A stretch of DNA of 52,432 nucleotides from Chloroflexota bacterium (GTDB taxonomy: Bacteria; Chloroflexota; Anaerolineae; UBA4142). Positions 15,716 to 23,631 of the stretch are shown piece by piece (positions within the stretch are counted from its first letter, which is position 1; every line of letters starts with the position of its first letter). Under the pieces are notes generated by a model. It worked only from the letters and a program-made list of their open reading frames with translations. It was not told the DNA's origin and searched no databases. Where the stretch lies: contig JACQYF010000046.1 in assembly GCA_016208315.1 (NCBI GenBank), positions 1 to 52,432 on the forward strand, in the 5' to 3' direction. The position numbers were made by a program, and so were the translations under genes.

Positions 15716-16582
15716 ATGACAACCCTTGCGCCCGTGGAAACTCTGTTAGATACGGATCGCGGCAACACGCTGCCGATGCCGCCCGAATTGGCGATGATCT
15801 ATGGCAAGCTGCAATTCCCGCCCCACGAAGGCCGGCCCTACGTGATCGGGAATTTCGTCGAGACGTTGGACGGCGTCACGTCGCTCAACGTTCCGGGACA
15901 ATCCGGCGGCAGCGAGATCAGCGGGGGCAGCCAGCAGGACCGCATGCTGATGGGCTTGCTGCGCTCGGCGTCCGACGCGGCGATCGTCGGCGCGGGCACA
16001 CTGCGGGCCGTCCCTCACCACCTTTGGACCGGCGAGTATATTTTCCCGCCGCTCGCGGAGGCGTATCGTGATTTTCGCAAACTGCTGGGCAAGGCCGGTT
16101 TGCCGCTCAATGTGATCGTGTCGGGAAGCGGCGCGCTCGATCCACGGCTGCCGGTGTTTACCTCCGGGGACATCTCGACCTTGATCGTAACGAACAGCCA
16201 GGGTTTGCAGGAAATTCACAAACTTTCCTTGCCGTCGTCGTCCGTGCAGGTCGAGTCGGTCACGAGTTCCAAAAATATCAGCGCGCGCGCGATCTTGCTG
16301 GCCGTGAACCGCATCCATCAGAGCGAGCTGGTTCTGGTCGAAGGCGGACCGCGCTTGATCGGCTATTTTCTCGCCGAGGGTCTTTTGGACGAATTGTTCC
16401 TGACGCTTGCGCCGCAAGTTGCCGGACGCGACGATACGCATCAAAGGCCGGCGCTGGTCGAGGGCACAGTGTTCGCGCCCGAACACTCACTTTGGAGCAG
16501 GTTGGTGAGCGTCAAGCGCGCCGACGATCACTTGTTCCTGCGGTACGCGTTTGATTTAGAAAGGCAATCAGGCAATCAGTAA
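15716..16582 (+). CDS. RibD C-terminal/dihydrofolate reductase-like protein
   Basis: A 288-residue stand-alone RibD_C (DHFR-fold) reductase. Typical parts are N-F-V-E-T-L-D-G-V near the N-terminus, A-I-V-G-A-G-T-L-R and V-L-V-E-G-G-P-R-L-I-G-Y-F, the last contributing to NADPH binding. RibD uses this fold to reduce a riboflavin precursor; stand-alone members are often of unknown substrate, and no other rib gene is nearby. I start at the ATG 15716 because a GGAG lies 9 bases upstream; another in-frame ATG is five codons earlier. The C-terminal R-Q-S-G-N-Q is encoded by the left arm of a palindrome (16562-16608). Confidence 0.82.
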   Translation: MTTLAPVETLLDTDRGNTLPMPPELAMIYGKLQFPPHEGRPYVIGNFVETLDGVTSLNVPGQSGGSEISGGSQQDRMLMGLLRSASDAAIVGAGTLRAVPHHLWTGEYIFPPLAEAYRDFRKLLGKAGLPLNVIVSGSGALDPRLPVFTSGDISTLIVTNSQGLQEIHKLSLPSSSVQVESVTSSKNISARAILLAVNRIHQSELVLVEGGPRLIGYFLAEGLLDELFLTLAPQVAGRDDTHQRPALVEGTVFAPEHSLWSRLVSVKRADDHLFLRYAFDLERQSGNQ

Positions 16583-16608
16583 CTGGTTGCCTGATTGCCT
16601 GATTGCCT
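16562..16608. repeat. Palindrome built from an 8-bp unit
   Basis: Perfect 18-bp arms (16562-16579, 16591-16608), each made of tandem 8-mers (AGGCAATC and its complement GATTGCCT), with a third right-hand copy. The stop of the RibD-like gene falls in the loop. It probably terminates both this gene and the convergent HU gene. A CCTGATTGCC fragment recurs near 45575. Confidence 0.85.
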
Positions 16609-16614
16609 GAATCA

Positions 16615-16917
16615 CTAAACTGCGTCCTTCAGCCCCTTTAAAATCCGCGCCTTGACCACCTTGCGCTCCGGCTTGGCCTTGAAGGTAGTCGGCTGTTTGG
16701 TAAACGGATTGACGCCTTGGCGTTCGGGCACAGCCGGCTTGGTCACCACGTTCAACTTGATAAGACCGGGTAGCATTACTTCGCCTTTGCTGCCCAATTG
16801 CTGAGCAATGACTTGGTCCAAGCCGTCGAGGGCCGCGTTGGCCTGCTGCTTGGTAAGACCGCTCTTTTCCGCAATCGCTTCGACAAGTTCCGATTTGGTC
16901 ATGTGTTTATCGGGCAT
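16615..16917 (-). CDS. HU-family DNA-binding protein
   Basis: A 100-residue histone-like protein. The N-terminal dimerisation helices (M-T-K-S-E-L-V-E-A-I-A-E-K-S-G-L-T-K-Q-Q-A) are typical. The beta-arm differs from classical HU: the usual R-x-G-R-N-P is replaced by E-R-Q-G-V-N-P-F-T-K-Q-P, followed by the lysine-rich K-A-K-P-E-R-K-V-V-K-A-R. It should bend and compact DNA. An AGGAGG lies 6 bases before the ATG, inside the 3' end of the Nudix gene, whose frame overlaps this one by 19 bases. It is the last gene of a methyltransferase-Nudix-HU array. Confidence 0.88.
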   Translation of the reverse strand: MPDKHMTKSELVEAIAEKSGLTKQQANAALDGLDQVIAQQLGSKGEVMLPGLIKLNVVTKPAVPERQGVNPFTKQPTTFKAKPERKVVKARILKGLKDAV

Positions 16918-17474
16918 TGGATACCTCCTGTGTTATCCGCTATGTATAACGAAGCAAGGGCTACATTCGTTGCCCAGGCGAGCACCTTGAACTCACCCTT
17001 GGCTAGAGCCGATTGTACTTGAGCGTGGCTGAGCTGGAGCAACTGTTGTTCTTCCAGGTCGTCGGCGCTCCGCTCGGCAACCCGGTGGGCGCCACGTGCC
17101 AGGAACAAGTGTGCCGTTCCGCAGCCCCGATTGCCGTCTACTTGAAAATGCCCGAGAGAAACCCACTCGCGTGCCGCGTGCCCGGTCTCTTCTAAAAGCT
17201 CACGCTGCGCGGCGGCGAGCGGCTCTTCGCCCGGCTCCAGGTATCCGCCCACCGGAGCGAGGGACGTGCCTTCGACAGTGTACTTGGTCTGGCGAAACAG
17301 CAGATACTTGGCCTCGTCGGTAATCGCGACGACGTTGATGTAATCGGGCGTGACGACCCACGGCCAATCCGAAATGATGCGACCGTTGGGCAACTCGACG
17401 GTGTGCTCTTCCACCGCCAAGTATTTGCTATGATCCAGGATTGTTCGACGGGCGAGCGTTTTCCAGGGTTGCAT
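16899..17474 (-). CDS. Nudix hydrolase (ADP-ribose/NUDT5-like)
   Basis: A 191-residue Nudix hydrolase cleaving a nucleoside diphosphate linked to X. The Nudix box is complete at 77-99: G-Y-L-E-P-G-E-E-P-L-A-A-A-Q-R-E-L-L-E-E-T-G. The start at ATG 17474 has an AAGGAG ribosome site. An N-terminal W-K-T-L-A-R-R-T-I-L-D-H-S-K-Y-L and the box context resemble ADP-sugar pyrophosphatases, but the substrate is not certain. It begins 8 bases after the methyltransferase stop and overlaps the HU gene. Confidence 0.88.
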   Translation of the reverse strand: MQPWKTLARRTILDHSKYLAVEEHTVELPNGRIISDWPWVVTPDYINVVAITDEAKYLLFRQTKYTVEGTSLAPVGGYLEPGEEPLAAAQRELLEETGHAAREWVSLGHFQVDGNRGCGTAHLFLARGAHRVAERSADDLEEQQLLQLSHAQVQSALAKGEFKVLAWATNVALASLYIADNTGGIQCPINT

Positions 17475-17482
17475 AGTCTCCT

Positions 17483-18493
17483 TCACTGCTTCCGGCACAC
17501 CACTTCCATCCACGGGCCTTTGACCAGCGTGCGCAAACTGACATGGTAGATCAGATCACAGACGAACTGCACGCGGTTGACCACGCGCATCTGCTCGGGG
17601 ATCGCGCGCGCCGCGGGGGCCGCGCCGCTCTCGCAAATGTTGACGCGGTTGCGAATGACGATTGGCTCAAAACCGCACGCGCGTGCAAGTCGCGAGAGCG
17701 TCCTGGGGGTGTAGCCGAACTGATACGGGAAGCCGCCCAGTCCCGTGTAAGCGAGTATTCTCCACACTTGTTCCCGCAGCATCGGCCAGCGCGCCAGCGG
17801 TTCGAGCATTTTCACGCAATCGCCGTTGGGAACCTGAATGAACAACCAGCCGCGGGATTTGAGGACCCGCCGAATTTCTTTCAGTTCAGCCCGGGGATCG
17901 GGCAGTTGATCGAAGCAGGCCCACACGAAAACGGCGTCGAACGACTCGTCTTGGAAATGCGCGTCGGCCAGTTGCCCCATAAACACATCCAGCCCCTTGC
18001 CGCGCGCAAAATTCGAAACGCGCCGCCCCACATCCACGCCCTTTGCCCGCCACCCAAACTCACCCGCGGCGGCGAGAAATCCGCCGACGTAACTGCCCAC
18101 CTCCAGAACGGTTGCCGATCTTCCGACCCTTGCGGTTAACTCGGGCATCCGCGTGCGAAACGCCGCGCGATATTCCTCGAAACTCGGCGCGAGCCATTCG
18201 GACGCGTAATCGTCCTGCGCGTAAGTTGCGATGGATGCCTGCGGCGCAAAGCGGGGATCGCGAGCGACGAGTCCGCATTTTTGGCAGACGACCAGGCGCG
18301 CAGGGTACGCATTGGTGAACACGGTGAGATCGGTCAGCATGTAATCGGGCGTGGAGGGCGGTAGCGAGTTTTTGAACACTTGATCCCGATAGCGCGACTC
18401 GGCGGTTAGGTCTTGTTCGCTCACGAGGACCGCGGCGCTCTGAGAGCCGCAGACGGGACACGCCTCAAAGGGTTGGAGTTGCGCGCGCTCCAT
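17483..18493 (-). CDS. SAM-dependent methyltransferase with N-terminal zinc ribbon
   Basis: A 336-residue protein. The N-terminal C12-x2-C15 (C-P-V-C-G) and C-Q-K-C-G around residue 73 form a putative zinc ribbon. The Rossmann-type SAM domain follows, with V-L-E-V-G-S-Y-V-G-G-F and F-D-A-V-F-V-W-A-C-F-D-Q-L-P-D-P. This layout is common in methyltransferases of sugar or surface-glycan pathways, but no glycan genes are adjacent. The ATG at 18493 is chosen for a GTGGAG ribosome site; a GTG four codons upstream is the alternative. It is divergent from arfB. Confidence 0.8.
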   Translation of the reverse strand: MERAQLQPFEACPVCGSQSAAVLVSEQDLTAESRYRDQVFKNSLPPSTPDYMLTDLTVFTNAYPARLVVCQKCGLVARDPRFAPQASIATYAQDDYASEWLAPSFEEYRAAFRTRMPELTARVGRSATVLEVGSYVGGFLAAAGEFGWRAKGVDVGRRVSNFARGKGLDVFMGQLADAHFQDESFDAVFVWACFDQLPDPRAELKEIRRVLKSRGWLFIQVPNGDCVKMLEPLARWPMLREQVWRILAYTGLGGFPYQFGYTPRTLSRLARACGFEPIVIRNRVNICESGAAPAARAIPEQMRVVNRVQFVCDLIYHVSLRTLVKGPWMEVVCRKQ

Positions 18494-18540
18494 GTGATTC
18501 TCCACTTTCGCAAACGGCGAATTCGTGCTAAACTTGCACC

Positions 18541-18960
18541 ATGATTTCGATCACACCGGCACTCGCGATTGACGAGAACGAAATCCAACTGGACTATGTG
18601 CGCGCCTCCGGCCCCGGGGGCCAGAACGTGAACAAGGTGGCGACCGCGGTCCAATTGCGTTTTGACGTTTTGCGTTCCTCGCTGCCTGAGGATGTCCGCC
18701 AACGGCTCGTTCGTCTGGCGGGGCGGCGCGTCAACGCGGAAGGCGTATTGATTCTCGACGCGCGACAGTTTCGGACGCAAGAGCAGAACCGCGCGGACGC
18801 GCTCGCGCGCCTGATTCGTCTGATCCGGCAAGCGGCTGCCAAGCCCAGACCACGTCACAAAACTCGCCCGACCCTGGCTGAGAAGCAGCGGCGATTGGAA
18901 AGCAAAAAGCGGCGGGGTCGCATCAAAGGGCTGCGAAATCCGGTCCGGGGTACAGAGTGA
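18541..18960 (+). CDS. arfB: Peptidyl-tRNA hydrolase ArfB (ribosome rescue)
   Basis: A 139-residue codon-independent release factor homologue. The GGQ is at 26-28 in R-A-S-G-P-G-G-Q-N-V-N-K. The C-terminal tail is strongly basic (P-R-P-R-H-K-T-R-P-T, then E-K-Q-R-R-L-E-S-K-K-R-R-G), as needed to enter the empty mRNA channel of stalled ribosomes. No codon-recognition domain is present, separating it from prfA in this window. A short GC-rich hairpin after the stop is a probable terminator. Confidence 0.92.
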   Translation: MISITPALAIDENEIQLDYVRASGPGGQNVNKVATAVQLRFDVLRSSLPEDVRQRLVRLAGRRVNAEGVLILDARQFRTQEQNRADALARLIRLIRQAAAKPRPRHKTRPTLAEKQRRLESKKRRGRIKGLRNPVRGTE

Positions 18961-18961
18961 A

Positions 18962-18988
18962 AAGAGCGGCGGCAAGCACGCCGCTCTT
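18962..18988 (+). terminator. Hairpin after arfB
   Basis: Ten-base arms AAGAGCGGCG / CGCCGCTCTT around a 7-base loop start right after the arfB stop. The T-tract is poor, so termination efficiency is uncertain. Confidence 0.6.
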
Positions 18989-19096
18989 GCCATTCTCTCG
19001 CTACGGATTATAACGGAATTGCGCTGGTTTGTCATTGACAATCTGAAAGCCCTCCCCGTAACTCGGTTTGTTTCGGCACGTTATACATCATCGGAA

Positions 19097-19119
19097 TTCG
19101 TAACGCCGACCGTAACGAA
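19097..19119 (+). promoter_or_regulatory. Inverted repeat upstream of the copper-type lipoprotein
   Basis: TTCGTAACG and CGTAACGAA (8 of 9 positions paired) flank a 5-base spacer, just before a TATACT-like -10 box near 19137 and 61 bases before the gene start. It is a candidate operator. The regulator is unknown. Confidence 0.4.
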
Positions 19120-19179
19120 AAATAGACGGTCGCTGGCTATACTGCGGGCAAGTAAGAGACATTCCACTAGGAGGGAATA

Positions 19180-20064
19180 ATGAAAGGCCTGTATAAGTTC
19201 GTAATGCTTGGCGCTCTGCTCGTAGCGCTGTTCGTCCTGGGCGCGTGCAGCCCGGGAGCGCCGGCAGCTCCAGCTTCGGTCGCATCGGCGATCCCAGAGA
19301 TCACGATCAAAGCTCTGGATTTTAGTTACACCGTGCCCACGCAAATTCAATCCGGGCTAGTGACCATCAACATGGTGAATGACGGCAAGGAGCCGCACCA
19401 GGCCCAGATGGCTCGGCTCAACGACGGCGTGACGATGGACCAACTGATGACCACGCTGCAAAAGGGCCCAGAAACGGCGGCGTTGGCGCTCATCACGCTC
19501 GCCGGTGGTCCGAATACCGTCTCGGCGGGTAAAAACCAGAAGGTTACGCTTAACCTGACCGCAGGCAACTATGTGCTCTTGTGCTTTGTGTCCGGTGATG
19601 ACAACGTGCCTCATTTGGCCAAGGGCATGATTGCGCCGCTCCAAGTGGCCGCGGCCCCGCCGAGCGCGGCTGGCGCGCCGCCCGCCAGCATGGCGGAGCC
19701 AAAGTCCGATGGTACGATCACGCTCAAGGACTTTGCGATTGCCGTGCCGTCAGACATCAAGCCCGGCGCACACATCTTCAAAGTCAGCAACGACGGGCCC
19801 GAACCGCACGAGATGACGCTCTTCAAGTTGACCGAGGGCAAGACGGAAGCCGACTTTAACGCGTTCCTTCAAAGCCAGACGCCGTCCGGCCCACCGCCCT
19901 TCGAACCTGCCGGCGGTATTGTGGGACTCAACCCCGGCGCATCCGGGTGGGTGCATTTGGATTTGACGCCCGGGACCTACATCGCGTTGTGTTTCATCCC
20001 ATCTCCCGCGACAGGCAAGTCCCATGTCGAATCCGGGATGATTACGGCCTTCGCGGTCAAATAA
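19180..20064 (+). CDS. Lipoprotein with two cupredoxin-like domains
   Basis: A 294-residue protein. A signal peptide ends in the lipobox L-G-A-C (Cys23), so it is anchored outside the cytoplasmic membrane. Two homologous beta-domains (about 35-157 and 175-294) each show a His...Cys...His...Met series in cupredoxin order: H73, C135, H145, M150, and H210, C271, H282, M287. The second Cys-His-Met spacings (C-x10-H-x4-M) match those of type 1 copper sites, so both halves may bind copper and transfer electrons. A GGAGG precedes the ATG. A terminator hairpin follows. Copper binding is inference from residue order; homologues may instead be copper-free. Confidence 0.7.
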   Translation: MKGLYKFVMLGALLVALFVLGACSPGAPAAPASVASAIPEITIKALDFSYTVPTQIQSGLVTINMVNDGKEPHQAQMARLNDGVTMDQLMTTLQKGPETAALALITLAGGPNTVSAGKNQKVTLNLTAGNYVLLCFVSGDDNVPHLAKGMIAPLQVAAAPPSAAGAPPASMAEPKSDGTITLKDFAIAVPSDIKPGAHIFKVSNDGPEPHEMTLFKLTEGKTEADFNAFLQSQTPSGPPPFEPAGGIVGLNPGASGWVHLDLTPGTYIALCFIPSPATGKSHVESGMITAFAVK

Positions 20065-20100
20065 TCGGCAAAAGTCACAACGACGTTACCGAACGAAACC

Positions 20101-20128
20101 ACGGCGGTTGAGGATCCTCAGCCGCCGT
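20101..20128 (+). terminator. Hairpin terminator
   Basis: Fourteen-base arms (20101-20114 and 20115-20128) with one mismatch, followed closely by a TTTT run, lie 37 bases after the lipoprotein stop. Confidence 0.7.
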
Positions 20129-20154
20129 GCGATTTTGGTCAGAGGAGTTTCATC

Positions 20155-20670
20155 GTGGACCTATATATGATACTTTTGCGCGCCATCCATATCTTGGCCG
20201 GCGCCTTTTGGTTTGGCGGGGCCGCACTGCTATTTCGCTTTCTGTTGCCCACGGTCCAAGCCACCGCGCCGGCCGGCCCCAAGTTCATGCAGCATTTGAT
20301 GACTCGCGAGGGCCTGAGCGCGGCCCTCGGAATCGCCGGTGGGCTGAATGTGCTCGCCGGGCTGTTGATGTACTGGCGCGTTTCAGGTGGCCTGCAACTG
20401 GCATGGATAACGACCGGAACCGGCGTCGCCTTTACGATTGGCGCCGTGGTGGCGCTTGCCGCTCTACTGTTGGGGGCACTTGGGACCGGCCGGACCGCCA
20501 ATAATCTCGCCGCGTTAGGCGCAAGCATCGAAGCGGCGGGCGGACCGCCGACCCAAGAGCAAGCCGCCGAGTTGAATTCGCTCAATCGTGCGCTGGTCGA
20601 ATTCAGCAAATGGAATTTCGTGCTCTTGACGATCTCGCTTTTGGCGATGGCGACCGCGCGCTATTTTTGA
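20155..20670 (+). CDS. Small integral membrane protein (CopD/DUF2269-like)
   Basis: A 171-residue protein with about four transmembrane helices. The N-terminal helix R-A-I-H-I-L-A-G-A-F-W-F-G-G, with a histidine near the membrane edge, resembles CopD-type and DUF2269 membrane proteins. The start is a GTG at 20155 with a GAGGAG ribosome site 9 bases upstream. It follows the cupredoxin-like lipoprotein on the same strand, separated by a terminator hairpin, so a functional link such as copper handling is possible but not shown. A good rho-independent terminator follows. Confidence 0.6.
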   Translation: MDLYMILLRAIHILAGAFWFGGAALLFRFLLPTVQATAPAGPKFMQHLMTREGLSAALGIAGGLNVLAGLLMYWRVSGGLQLAWITTGTGVAFTIGAVVALAALLLGALGTGRTANNLAALGASIEAAGGPPTQEQAAELNSLNRALVEFSKWNFVLLTISLLAMATARYF

Positions 20671-20690
20671 TTTCTTATCTCACCGATTCA

Positions 20691-20724
20691 ACCTGCCGCG
20701 TGCTCGACGGCAGGTTTTTGTTTT
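20691..20724 (+). terminator. Rho-independent terminator
   Basis: CCTGCCG (20692-20698) pairs with CGGCAGG (20708-20714) and is followed by TTTTTGTTTT, 20 bases after the membrane protein stop. Confidence 0.88.
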
Positions 20725-20735
20725 CCAAGCCGGAT

Positions 20736-20764
20736 TTGTCATCGAATCCGATGCGGAGTAGAAT
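20736..20764 (+). promoter_or_regulatory. Promoter of ybjQ-MFS operon
   Basis: TTGTCA (20736-20741) and TAGAAT (20759-20764) with a 17-base spacer, 31 bases before the ybjQ-like start. Confidence 0.7.
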
Positions 20765-20795
20765 GCGCTCTACACGTCACCTTCGAGGAGGATCA

Positions 20796-21137
20796 ATGCC
20801 AACTCAACTTGCGCCGCAGATGGTTACCACCGGGTTTGATTTTGCCGGACACAAGATCGTCAAGTATCTCGGCGTCGTGCGCGGGATTACGGTCCGTTCG
20901 CGCAGCGTCTTGGGCAACATGGTCGGCGGACTCCAAGCCGTCTTTGGCGGCAACATCACCATCTACACCGAACTGTGCGAGCACGCGCGCGCCGAGGCAT
21001 TCGACTTGATGATCCAGCACGCGCAACAACTTGGCGCGAATGCCATCGTCGGCGTACGCTACGATGCGAACGAGGTCATGGAGGGCATCACGGAAGTCTT
21101 GGCCTACGGCACGGCGGTGGTGGTGGAAAGGACGTGA
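20796..21137 (+). CDS. YbjQ/UPF0145 family protein
   Basis: A 113-residue protein of the YbjQ (DUF74, heavy-metal-binding) family. Typical features are G-V-V-R-G-I-T-V-R-S-R near the N-terminus and A-N-A-I-V-G-V-R-Y-D-A in the C-terminal half. Family members form pentameric rings; their physiological role is unclear. The ATG at 20796 follows an AGGAGG. The stop overlaps the GTG start of the MFS gene (GTGA), so the two are translationally coupled. Confidence 0.88.
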   Translation: MPTQLAPQMVTTGFDFAGHKIVKYLGVVRGITVRSRSVLGNMVGGLQAVFGGNITIYTELCEHARAEAFDLMIQHAQQLGANAIVGVRYDANEVMEGITEVLAYGTAVVVERT

Positions 21138-22411
21138 GCTTGTTTCGCCTGTCCGCCGCGCCGGACGATGCGACGCCGGTCGAACGCAAGAATTTTGTCA
21201 ACGTTCAAATTGATGCGATTGGAGTCGGGCTGGCGAGCGCGGCCGCGCCTTTTCTGCCCGTCTTTCTCACCCGGCTTGGCGCGAGCAACCTTCAGGTCGG
21301 TCTGCTCACGTCCATGCCCGCGTTCACCGGCTTGCTCCTGGCGATCATCGTCGGCCGCTTTCTCCAGACTCGCCGTCAAATCGTGCCGTGGTTCAGCGTG
21401 GCCCGATTCATGGTCATCTCGTGCTACGCGTTGACCGGCTTTATCCCCTTTATCGTGCCGCGCGAGTATGCGGTCCAAGCGGTGCTTGTCATCTGGGCGC
21501 TGGCCACGTTTCCTCAAATCATCATCAACGTCGCGTTCTCCGTAGTCATGAATGCCGTCGCCGGACCGCAGCGGCGTTACGATTTGCTGAGCCGCCGTTG
21601 GTCGCTGCTCGGACTGACCACCGCGCTCACGGTCGCCGGCGTCGGCCAAGTGCTCGATCAGATCGCTTTTCCGTTCAATTACCAAATCGTGTTCATGACG
21701 CTCTCGATCGGCGGATTGATTTCGCTGTACTATTCCAGCCACATCGAGCTGCCGGATGCCCAGTTGCCGGCGTCCGCGAGCGGCCAATCTCTAGCCGAAC
21801 GCGTCAAGGGCTATGTCAATTTGATTCGCGGCCAGCCGGCGTTTGTCTCGTTTACGGCAAAGCGTTTCGTCTATTTCGCCGGGTCGCTGCTCGCGGTCCC
21901 TCTCTTCCCCATCTATTACGTGCGCGAGGTTCACGCCAGCGATGCGTGGATCGGGATTATCAGCACGTCGCAGACAGCCGTTATCGTGATCGGCTACTTT
22001 TTGTGGTCGCGGCAATCGCGCGCGCGGGGTTCGCGTTTTGTGTTGTTGTGTACGACCCTGGCCTTGGCGCTTTATCCCGTGTTGACCGGCTTGACGCGCC
22101 AGGTGGAATGGATCGTCCTCTACGCGGGACTTGCCGGCTTTTTTCAGGGCGGCTTGGACTTGGTCTTTTTCGACGAACTGATGAAGACCATCCCACCCAA
22201 GTACAGCGCGACCTTTGTTTCGCTCGCGCAAAGCACGCAGTATGTTATCACCGTGGCTGCGCCCCTCGTCGGCACGCTCCTCGCCGATCAGATCGGGGTC
22301 GGCGGAGCGCTCATCGTCAGCGGCGCTCTGCGCTTGATCGCGTTTGTGCTGTTCGCGCTGCCGTCGAAGCAGGCGGGGAAAGTTCAAGTTCGACAAGAAG
22401 CGGGGAGTTGA
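21134..22411 (+). CDS. MFS transporter
   Basis: A 425-residue membrane protein with about twelve hydrophobic segments, of the major facilitator superfamily. The N-terminal half has F-L-P-V-F-L-T-R-L-G-A-S-N-L-Q-V-G-L-L-T-S-M-P-A, and the basic loop G-R-F-L-Q-T-R-R sits where the usual cytoplasmic motif A is expected. The substrate cannot be read. The start is a GTG at 21134 overlapping the YbjQ stop. An octamer repeat begins at its stop codon. Confidence 0.8.
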   Translation: MSLFRLSAAPDDATPVERKNFVNVQIDAIGVGLASAAAPFLPVFLTRLGASNLQVGLLTSMPAFTGLLLAIIVGRFLQTRRQIVPWFSVARFMVISCYALTGFIPFIVPREYAVQAVLVIWALATFPQIIINVAFSVVMNAVAGPQRRYDLLSRRWSLLGLTTALTVAGVGQVLDQIAFPFNYQIVFMTLSIGGLISLYYSSHIELPDAQLPASASGQSLAERVKGYVNLIRGQPAFVSFTAKRFVYFAGSLLAVPLFPIYYVREVHASDAWIGIISTSQTAVIVIGYFLWSRQSRARGSRFVLLCTTLALALYPVLTGLTRQVEWIVLYAGLAGFFQGGLDLVFFDELMKTIPPKYSATFVSLAQSTQYVITVAAPLVGTLLADQIGVGGALIVSGALRLIAFVLFALPSKQAGKVQVRQEAGS

Positions 22412-22415
22412 GTAT

Positions 22416-22465
22416 GGGAGTATGGGGGTATGGGCGTCACTCCCATACTCCCACACCCCCATACC
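22416..22465. repeat. Octamer repeat arranged as a hairpin
   Basis: Tandem 8-mers of the form TGGGAGTA lead into their complement (CTCCCATA-type units). GGGAGTATGGG (22416-22426) pairs perfectly with CCCATACTCCC (22442-22452). The G-rich side has repeated GGG tracts and could form a quadruplex. Related 8-bp arrays lie at 28872-28903 and about 34736-34775. Confidence 0.8.
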
Positions 22466-22478
22466 CAAAAGGAGAACC

Positions 22479-23450
22479 ATGCCCGATCGCAAACTCCTCT
22501 ACCTTTCCCAGTCCGACGTCGCGTCCCTCGGCATTACGATGCGCGAGATTATTGACGCCTTGGAAATCGCGTTCCGCGAGATGGGCCACGGCCGCGTCGA
22601 GATGCCGCCCAAGCCCGGCGTCCACACGCAGCCCGACGCGTTCATTCACGCGATGCCCGCGTTCATCCCCGCGCTGCATTCGGTCGGCGTCAAGTGGGTG
22701 AGCGGCTATCCCGACAATTTCAAACGCGGACTGCCATACATTTCCGGACTTTTGATTCTGAACGACGACGAAACCGGCGTGCCGCTCTCGGTTATGGACT
22801 GTACCTGGATCACCGCGATGCGAACCGGCGCGGCGACCGCGCTCGCGGCGAAATACCTCGCGCGACCCGAATCGGAAACGGTGGGTATTCTCGGTTGCGG
22901 CGTGCAGGGACGCAGCAACGTCGACGCGCTGCGGACGCTCTTCCGGTTGAAACGCGTGGTCGCGTACGATGTCATGCCGGCGGCAGCCAGGCGTTTTGCG
23001 GAAGAGATTGGAGATTGGGGATTGGAGATTGTCGAGGCGCGGGAGCCGCGGGCCGCGGTCGAAGAGATGGACATGATCGTGACCGCGGGCCCGATTCTCC
23101 ACACGCCGCATGCGACGATCAAGGCCGGCTGGTGGAAGCCGGGCGCATTCGCGTCGCTCGTGGATTTCGATTCGTATTGGGACGGGCCCGCGATGCACGA
23201 GGCCGACAAATTCTGCACGGATGACATTCCGCAGTTGGAGCACTATCGCAGTATCGGCTACTTTCAGCAGATTCCGCCGATCTACGCGTCGTTAGGGGAA
23301 TTGGTCGCGGGGATCAAGCCGGGCCGCCAATCGCCGCAAGAGCGGACCATCGCGTGCAACCTCGGCCTCGCGCTCGACGATATGGCCGTCGCGCCGATCG
23401 TCTATCGCCGCGCGCAAGCGCGCGGGATCGGGACGTGGCTGCCGCTGTAA
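22479..23450 (+). CDS. Ornithine cyclodeaminase/mu-crystallin family protein
   Basis: A 323-residue NAD(P)-dependent protein. Family features are the substrate-binding K-W-V-S-G-Y-P stretch, the M-R-T-G-A-A-T-A-L-A-A-K-Y-L-A-R segment and the Rossmann motif G-I-L-G-C-G-V-Q-G-R. Members include ornithine cyclodeaminase, alanine dehydrogenase and ketimine reductases; the exact reaction is not known. AAGGAG precedes the ATG at 22479. Four 7-mers (23004-23031) lie in the reading frame and encode E-I-G-D-W-G-L-E-I-V. It sits just upstream of the liv uptake operon, which has its own promoter. Confidence 0.85.
   Translation: MPDRKLLYLSQSDVASLGITMREIIDALEIAFREMGHGRVEMPPKPGVHTQPDAFIHAMPAFIPALHSVGVKWVSGYPDNFKRGLPYISGLLILNDDETGVPLSVMDCTWITAMRTGAATALAAKYLARPESETVGILGCGVQGRSNVDALRTLFRLKRVVAYDVMPAAARRFAEEIGDWGLEIVEAREPRAAVEEMDMIVTAGPILHTPHATIKAGWWKPGAFASLVDFDSYWDGPAMHEADKFCTDDIPQLEHYRSIGYFQQIPPIYASLGELVAGIKPGRQSPQERTIACNLGLALDDMAVAPIVYRRAQARGIGTWLPL
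23004..23031 (+). repeat. Four 7-bp tandem repeats inside a gene
   Basis: GAGATTG, GAGATTG, GGGATTG, GAGATTG in direct succession inside the cyclodeaminase-family gene. The period is not a multiple of three, so a copy gain or loss would shift the frame. Confidence 0.85.
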
Positions 23451-23471
23451 CCGGACTACTCCAGTGGGTAG

Positions 23472-23500
23472 TAGACAGGCGCGGCCCTGGCTCTTATAAT
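23472..23500 (+). promoter_or_regulatory. Promoter of the liv operon
   Basis: TAGACA (23472-23477) and TATAAT (23495-23500) with a 17-base spacer. The untranslated leader before the first gene is about 125 bases; no known riboswitch was recognised in it. Confidence 0.75.
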
Positions 23501-23631
23501 CCTCTCAGAACAAGATGGGCAGAAGGCAGGTGATGCTTATCGTCCACTCGGGATTCAGACTGTTATTGGCCGCGTGATGACGCGCGGCAAATCGAAGTAC
23601 GTCCAAGGTCAAGAGGGAGGAGAAGCAACAA

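Noticed and set aside
23500..23631. Riboswitch in the liv leader
   Set aside because: The leader is about 125 bases, but no known aptamer motif or terminator/antiterminator pair was seen.
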